Made by a program: the position numbers and the translations under genes. Below are positions 57,633-64,000 of a stretch of 64,000 nt of DNA, in pieces. The DNA is taken from the NCBI GenBank assembly GCA_016748015.1, contig JAAOMT010000369.1:124001-188000 (forward strand), read 5' to 3'. Origin of the DNA: Geosiphon pyriformis. Its lineage: Eukaryota; Glomeromycota; Glomeromycetes; Archaeosporales; Geosiphonaceae. Below the pieces are notes generated by a model, which worked only from the letters and a program-made list of their open reading frames with translations, did not search any database and had not been told where the DNA came from. Each line of letters begins with the position of its first letter. The stretch's first letter is position 1.

Positions 57633-60600
57633 CAGATCTAGTGTGAAGGATTACAACATGTAATGTTCAGGGCATAAACAATTCTGCAAAACAGGATGAC
57701 ATTATTCGGTGGCATTCGGAAATAGGCAGTTTGATTTCAATTGTTACTGAAACTAAGTTGAAAGGCAGGATCTATTCTTAAATCATAAACAAGTTTAAGG
57801 GTGTCCAGATTTTCACTTCAGGTTTGGATAATGGTTATTTGGGTGTTGGTATGACAATTATTATGAACAATTCTTTGGCTTAGCATGTAAGTAAGATCTC
57901 GGAGGTTCCTGGCCAACTCTTCTCTATCAGATTGCTTTTCAAAAATAAACTTTTAGTGTTGATTTTGGGGCTTTACGCTGGCACTCCCTCATTGGTTCGG
58001 TTTTCTCAAGCTGGTGACATCAACTCTATGATAGCTAAAGCCATAAACAAAACTTCTTTTGTCATTCTTGGTGGTGATTTCAATAAGAACGGATCTCATA
58101 ATTGTGCCAGTTTTAAAAAATGCTTTGATTTAGGTTTGGTCAACTCTTTGGGTGGGAGCTCTTTTGTTAAGTTACTGACTTGGTGCAATTCTCATGGTGT
58201 CGCCAAGATGATTGATTACGTGTTTGTTTCCTCTAATTTGGTTAATGCTATTGTGGATCAAGGTGTAATGGGTGTTATTGATTTCTTTGATACTGATTAT
58301 AAGGCTGTTTCTGTTTCTGTGGATCTGAGTAGTTTGTTGGATGTGCAGCTTTTTTCTCTGCGCAAGCAGACTAACAAAGATTGTTGGAAGTTTGACATTA
58401 AAAATGTCAATGCTGCGAAATGGTTGGAGTTCAAAGATGCTTTAGCTGCTAATGCTTCCATGTTCTTGGATGCATTTGCTATGGCTGAAAGGTTTTCAGA
58501 TATGGATATAATGTGAAACATTGTTCGCAAAATTGTGGTTATTTTAGCTGATAGAACATTCAAAAAAAATGGTTTAAGAGTTTTGATAGTGTTTTTAATA
58601 AAGTGTTTTCTAAATTTCACAAGCTGGAACTGCTTGTTTCTAAGCTGGTGAAGTCTTCTCACTTGGTCTCTGGTGGAAATTTTGCTTTGCTGTTAGATAT
58701 GTGGGACAGGCTTGACTCAGTTGGTGCCTTGTCTGTGAAATATTTTTTCTTTTTAGATTCTAGTTTTGATATCATTTGCTCTGAGCTGGCTAAGGCAAGG
58801 AAGTCTTACCACTCTTCTAAGTTGCTAGAATTTAAGTGTGCTGGGGAAGCTCGTATTAGGCAGGCTATTGAGGGTAGGATGGAGAGTTTCGAAATAGACA
58901 AGGGGCATACTATTAGGAGTGTTTTGAAACGTCCTTTTCATAAAGTGGTACTAGATCATTTGGTTGTGGGTAATAAGTTGGTCTTGGAGCCTGAATTGGT
59001 TAAATCTAAGGTTGATGAAATTATGGAAGGCTGGACTAGGAAGCGCATAGTAGTGTTAGATATCTCCAACTGTTAGATTACATCTTTGATGGTGCATTCT
59101 CCGGTGTGATGTATTCAATTGGCTTTGATGAAATGTTTGATGTTGTTTTAAGTTTGCCTGATGGGAAGGTGGCTGGTCTCTCTGAAATCTCCAATGAACT
59201 GTGGAAACATTGTGACAGAAGGGTTCTGAATATGTTTTTGGTGCTTTTGAATTCTTGTTTGGAATGAGAGTCTGTGCCTGGGCCCTGGAGGGAGGCTTGG
59301 GTCTCCATAATTCCTAAACCATATGAATGGGAGGGCGTTCTTACAAACACTCATCCTATTGCCTTGATTGAAACGGCTCACAAGATTTTTTTCAAGATTC
59401 TTTCAGACAGGATTTTTTTGGCTTGCAGCAAATTTGATGTTTTCCATGGGGACAATTTTTCTGTTTTGAAGGGCATGATGACACAGTTGCCTATTTTTGC
59501 CATTGGATCTGTGATGAAGGATGTCTTGGAGAAGAACCAGGAGCTGTGGCTGGTGTTGCAAGATATGTATAAGGCTTATGATTTTGTTGGTTGGAAGCAT
59601 CTTGAAAAGAGCCTGGTCAGGATCAAAATGTATAACCAGTTTATTAGGTTTTTTGGCAGCATCTACAATGGTTGCACTAACAAAGTAATAACAGACTTTG
59701 GCCTAACTGATGGCTACCATGTCCACGATGGCTTGGATCAGAGTGAAGTTTTCTCACTGTTTTTTTGGCAGATATTTTATGATTCACTTTTGTGCAAGGT
59801 TAAAAGACAAAAAAGCTTGTGTGGTTATAGACTGATTTCTCATTTTATTTCCAAAACTGGTCATGTAGAATCTCAGGCTGGATTGACATTATTTTTGGCT
59901 GCTGGTGCTTTCATTGATAACACAATTTGGGTTGGCAGCAGCCAGGCTGCGATGCAATACATTCTCAATGTTGCTAGTAAATTTTTTAGATTCAATGACA
60001 TTTCTATTAACAATGACAAGACTGTTGCTATTCCTATTAACTGTCAGGTTGTGAACTCTTATCTGACTGTCAGTGGCTTGCCTATTTCCATTGTGAAAAA
60101 GGGGGAATCTCATTGGTACCTAGGAATTTTTTTGTTTTCTGAGGGCCTTTCGAAGCCTAGTTTGGCTAAGGCTCACTTGGACATTCAGTTTTTTGTCAAT
60201 CTTGTCCTAAGGAAAGCAATTTCAGATAAACAGTTTGCGTACTTGGTTTCTACAGTTTTTTTTTTATCATCAGCTACAAGACTCAATTCAGCTTTGTTTC
60301 TATTAGTGTGTGTGCCAAATAGGACTCTATGGTTTGTAAATGCTTAAAGTCTAAGTCTGGGCTTCCGCTTGATTTTTCCAATAACGCAGTTTATCATTTT
60401 TCTTTATACAGTTTAAAGACTTTTGAGCAGACTCAAGCTGAGAGTAAATCAGCATTCATTATAGCTTTTGCTAATTCAGTTGGCACTTTGGGCCATTTGT
60501 TCTCCTACAGGTCTCATGACCTTTAGGCTCTCAGCTGACATCCTTGTTACTCTTTGTTATTTCCGGCTCACATTAATGTTAATCCTTCGAATAACTTTTT

Positions 60601-62294
60601 GGCTGGCATGGTTTGTATTTTTTCTGGATGATTTGTCTTTGGACGCCTTTTTTGCTAGTGTCTTTTGCCTTTATGATAGTACTCCTATGTCTCTTGTCCT
60701 TGGTAAAAAAATTTTTTTCAAATGTGTTTCATCGCTCAAGCATTATGGTATTGCTTTTGTGGATCAACTTTGTGACCAGAATGGTGTTATTTATGATTAG
60801 AAGTCCTTCAAGTGCTGGAAGAGGCTGGACCCCCGTGGCCTGGTTCTCTTCTGGTTTGATCTCTCTGTTCAGTTTCTCAATGGTGCTGCTCCTTCATCTG
60901 CTTGCTCTTCCTCTGTGAATGGTTGTGCTGCTTCTGATATTTGTTTGTCTTATAATTTTGGTATTGTTTGTGATGATCTGTTGGCCACTAATGTTGCTGC
61001 TCATTTTTCTGTATATATGGATGGATCTCTGAGTGGTTTGGGTACTGTTGATATGAAGGCTGGTGCTGCTGTGTTCTTTGAAGACATTAATTCAGGTTTG
61101 GGAATAGAAGTGTTTGGCTTGGTATCTTTTACGCTGATGGAGTTGCAGGCTATTGTTCTGGCTCTTGAATGTGTTCTTTCTTTTTGTTCAGTTGACTTGT
61201 TCTCAGACAGCCAAGCTGCTTTGGATGCATACAAAGCTGAATTTTTGTTGGCTCATTTAGACTTCAGAAATCAGTGTTGGATCAAATGACGCCATATTGC
61301 TAACATTGTTTGTAAAAAAAATTTAGATGTAAATTGGGTCAAGATTAAGGGTCACTTGGGCATCTTGGGCAATAAACAGGCTGATGCGTTCACTAAAATA
61401 GCTGCTTCTTCTTCTTGGCAGCTACCCCATGTGGTCAGTGAATGTTTTTTGAGGGCTAGTGGCTCTGCAGTTTCTGGTAATTCATGATATTTTGTTCATG
61501 ACATTTTCTGTTCAGTTCACCATGCACATTGAAAGGTTGGTTCTGGTTCTAGAGTCATGGTAGATAGGCTGTATGCTGACATTAACTGGTCCAAATCTTC
61601 TTTGGTGTGGTATTCAGACTTCCACCTAGCTACTGGTTTTACTAGTGCTCGGACTGCTGGTTTTTGGATGTATTTTATGAAGGCTTTGCACCATTGCCTT
61701 CCAGTGGCTGTATATAAGCGTGTTTATAATAGGTGTTACCCCAGTGTTACGTGTTTGTTCTGTGGGGATGTTGAGGTCTCAGACCATGTTTTTTTCTGTT
61801 CATCTGATGCTGCTGGTCATGCTCATCTGGTGGATGTTCATGCTTCTATTTGGGAATTGTGCTTGGGTTTATCTCAGTCTTTCTCTTGTGTTTTACAGTT
61901 GCTGTCTACTCACTTCTTTAATGTTATTGTTGGTACAGCTCTGTATAAGGGCTTTGTTTTTTGTGAATGGTATTATGAGTCTGTTTTCATCTTCAAGGAT
62001 CCTAAGGTTGCAGTCCAGAATATTGTGGCCTTTGTGCATGATTTCTGTCTTGCATTCCGGAATGATATCTGACTAGTGTGAACTAAATACCGAGCTTTTA
62101 TGGAGAAGGGTGGGTTGATTCTGTGTGATGGTTTTGTTCTTGTAACTGTATCTGGTCTTTTCTCTGTGCTTTCGGCTGGTGTTGTTAGGTTGCTAGGCAT
62201 TGCTGATGCTTTTGGTGTTGGTTTTGGGTATTATAGATGTTGTTTGTTCTTTTCGGATATTAAAGATGAGGCTTCTGTTTATATAGGAGTGTAG
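57629..62294 (+). pseudogene. LINE-E ORF2 (endonuclease / RT / RNase H)
   Basis: The endonuclease reads TCNVQGIN, TETKLK, GLYAGTP, GGDFNKNG, MIDYVFVSS, TDYK (to about 58516, TGA for Trp). Linker 58603-59076 includes VVLDHLVVGNKLVLEP. RT (59100-60347) reads GKVAGLSEISNELWKHC, LQDMYKAYDF, GLDQSE, and motif C AGAFIDNTIWVG near 59915 (second Asp to Asn). RNase H (60915-61400) reads YMDGSL, MELQAI, LFSDSQ, IKGHLGILGNKQAD, catalytic set apparently intact. Zinc motif CLFCGDVEVSDHVFFC is near 61755, and the C-terminal domain ends VYIGV at 62292-62294. Frames change near 58560, 59077, 60260 (a T-run) and 60625; from 60640 to the end the frame is constant with single Trp-type stops (60798, 61287). Confidence 0.85.
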
Positions 62295-62430
62295 TGTCAT
62301 TCTGATTAGCTCAAGTGGCTAGTTATGTGTAGAAAATGCATAATTCGCATCTAGTTTAGATCATATATTGATGTATTGTACTAGTTTGCATTTGGACTTT
62401 ACTCAATAAACGTGATTAAAAAAAATATAT
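62295..62430 (+). other. LINE-E 3' UTR and tail
   Basis: CTCAAGTGGCTAGTTATG, AATGCATAATTCGCATCTAG, then GGACTTTACTCAATAAACG and an A-rich tail. AATAAA at about 62405 is a likely polyadenylation signal. Confidence 0.7.
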
Positions 62431-62629
62431 ATATTAAATAATATTAAAAAAAATATTATAATTTTTTTTTATATTCTTAAATTTTTGTTTTGTTAATTTT
62501 TTTATTATTAATACAATTTAACGAGCAAAATTCAACTGTTACTTAGTATACTTAAAATATTTATTATTTAAATTTATTTAAAATACATAAATTTTAGCTT
62601 AAATTATTTAAATTGTTTAAACCAAAAAC

Positions 62630-62665
<36 letters not shown>

Positions 62666-63099
62666 TAATACAATATATTATATTAAATAATCTAAATTAA
62701 ATATAATTTACATGTTTTTTACATATAATTAAACATAAATTTAATTTAAATTATATATTAAGTTTATAAAAAAAAATTATTTTAAAAAAACATTTTATAC
62801 ATAATTATAATTAAAAAATTATTATTTATAATAATATTACCTAATTATTTAATAGTTTTATCTGTATTTAACTTAATATTAACTAATTAATATTTTTAAA
62901 AAGCCAATAACTAAGTATTAATATCTTTATTAAAAATATTATTAAAATTTTTTATATAATTAGTTGTAATATTATATTTAATTTTAATTATTTTTATATT
63001 AATTTTATTTAAAACTTACCAAATTGAAATTAAATTAAAAATAAACTTTTTTCTTTATTGATTTTCTGATTACAGTAAAAACATAAAATAGTCAAAAAA
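62431..63099. other. AT-rich spacer with a minus-strand LINE 3'-end relic and (TTA)n
   Basis: No gene. A plus-strand stretch near 62520-62560 (GAGCAAAATTCAACTGTTACTTAGTATA) resembles the complement of the LINE 3' UTR (GAGTAAAGTCCAA...CTTAGTACTATA in LINE-D). 62664-62770 resembles the LINE-B 3' UTR (ATTTAATACAATA, TACATATAATTAAACAT). A (TTA)n microsatellite of about 11-12 units lies at 62631-62665. Confidence 0.4.
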
Positions 63100-64000
63100 A
63101 AAAATTTTTTTCTTCTTTTCTCTTTTGTTTTTTTAATTATTTTTTTAATTATATTTTTATTTTCTGTTATAAAACCAATAAATTCTGTTGCCAGTAGTTT
63201 TGATTATGCTTTTGCTGAATTAGAAACTCAGTTTAGCACTAAGAAGAAGTGAATTAAAAATGTTTACTCTTATAATATGTTCTATAAGAAACTGAAAAAA
63301 CCTGAAGCCAATTTTAGTATAATTAATTTATTAGCTGGCCTTTTAAACAATTAATATTAACAGTATTGATAAAAAAATTGCAAAGTCTTGAAATAACAAA
63401 GTAAATAGTAAGATAAGCAGTATAAGTGATTTGTTAAACATAAAAAACATAAAAAACATAGTTGCAAAGAAAACTAATTATGTCAATTTGAATGCTTTAG
63501 TGATTAATAAAATAGTAAACAATACTATTTTTAAGAAAATATGCACTTAAACATATGTTTTAGGTTGCTTTTTAAAGACTTTTTTGTTTGATATATTGAG
63601 CAATAATAACAATGTTTTAGCACTTTTGTCTTTTAAGTTTGCTGGTTTTAAGCAATTACTATTGGTTAAATTATATGTCTTAAAAAAATAGAATTTTAAT
63701 TCAGTAAAATTGTTCACATTGAATATTAAGCTGTCTGCTGTTTTTGACAAAACTAATAGTAATAAGTTAATTACAGTAAAAAAGTTTTTATATTATATTA
63801 ATAATTTTGGGAAAAGTATTTATTCTTTTAAAATTTTCAGAAATTATTAGATTTACATTTATATTAGAATTGAGTTTAAAAAAAACTAAAAATATGACTA
63901 TTAGTAAGAAAATTTTGGTGAATAATAATGTTAAAAAAATAAACAGTCATATAAATTGGAAAATAATTGTCAAGAAAATTCTAGTTAATCTTCTCAAATT
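63100..64000 (+). mobile_element. LINE-F, 5' part, continues beyond the window
   Basis: 5' UTR (T/C-rich start TTCTTCTTTTCTCTTTTG) followed by ORF1 homologous to LINE-D. Strong AT drift, comparable to LINE-C. Cut by the window end. Confidence 0.6.
63181..64000 (+). pseudogene. LINE-F ORF1, partial and decayed
   Basis: Begins NSVASSFDYAFAELETQFSTKKK then a stop, then NVYSYNMFYKKLKKPEANFS, matching KKK-RINSVYSHSASYKKPRNPKVNV of LINE-D. Further on, KFAGFKQLLLV and LFTLNIKLSAVFDKT parallel KFAGSKKLHSI and SFALDIRTSALSGKT of LINE-D, and NNFGKSIYSFKIF parallels the start of the RRM-like region. Several stops. The remainder lies outside the window. Confidence 0.55.

Larger units (their letters stand above)
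55689..62430 (+). mobile_element. LINE-E, full-length non-LTR retrotransposon
   Basis: About 6.74 kb with ORF1 55744-57632, ORF2 57629-62294, and a 3' UTR and tail to 62430. A candidate 10-bp target repeat ATATTAAATA lies at 55679-55688 and 62431-62440, in low-complexity sequence. Together with D it has the best preserved protein sequence. It is inactive because of several frameshifts, the lost ORF2 start codon and the FxDD change. Confidence 0.85.

Noticed and set aside
62631-62665. (TTA)n microsatellite as a functional element
   Set aside because: Simple repeats of this kind are expected in such AT-rich DNA and resemble LINE tails; nothing else supports a role.
1-64000. tRNA or rRNA genes
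   Set aside because: I saw no cloverleaf with a GGTTCRANYCC arm nor any rRNA-like conserved block; the CCA-complementary motifs are primer-binding sites.

Overview
The window looks like a gene-poor, strongly AT-rich block of a fungal nuclear genome. It consists almost entirely of decayed retrotransposons. Organism: the two element types (a two-ORF LINE with RRM-like/CCHC ORF1 and endonuclease-RT-RNase H ORF2, and Ty3/Gypsy elements with a dUTPase domain) resemble repeats I associate with arbuscular mycorrhizal fungi (Glomeromycotina, Rhizophagus/Gigaspora-like). That assignment is recognition from memory, not a search, and I hold it at about 0.6. I see no host protein gene, tRNA, rRNA or CRISPR array.

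Layout. LINE-A (+) fills 117-6927 between 10-bp target-site duplications. From about 7410 to 55128 lies one very old minus-strand LINE (LINE-C) blown apart by later insertions. LINE-B (-, 7777-42222) sits near the 3' end of C, and LINE-D (-, 44607-51516) sits in the reverse-transcriptase region of C. LINE-B was in turn hit by two related Ty3/Gypsy elements, GYP1 (+, 11473-21482) and GYP2 (-, 23194-40894). A third, different Ty3/Gypsy element, GYP3 (-, 32951-40695), landed inside the 5' LTR of GYP2. Removing each insert with one target-site copy rejoins the host element; in the LINE hosts this restores reading frame. LINE-B reassembles to about 6.73 kb, close to LINE-E. LINE-E (+, 55689-62430) follows, and the 5' end of another LINE (F, +) runs off the window from about 63100.

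How the parts work. LINE ORF1 is an RNA-binding chaperone-like protein. ORF2 carries APE-type endonuclease, RT, RNase H and a C-terminal zinc motif, and its start codon overlaps the ORF1 stop as ATGA (intact in A and D, decayed to ATAA in B and E). The Gypsy elements have LTR-PBS-gag-protease / pol-PPT-LTR structure. GYP1 and GYP2 carry a cysteine-rich domain and a dUTPase between protease and RT, with pol in the -1 frame after a 7-nt overlap, and a conserved extension after integrase. GYP3 lacks dUTPase, has pol in the -1 frame behind a TTTAAAT heptamer, and has a small third ORF.

State. Every element appears dead. Decay is dominated by transitions: Trp and Gln codons turned into stops, and catalytic Asp to Asn changes. 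The two GYP3 LTRs differ at 29 of the first 260 positions by my hand count, all transitions. All boundaries, frames and counts were read by eye.
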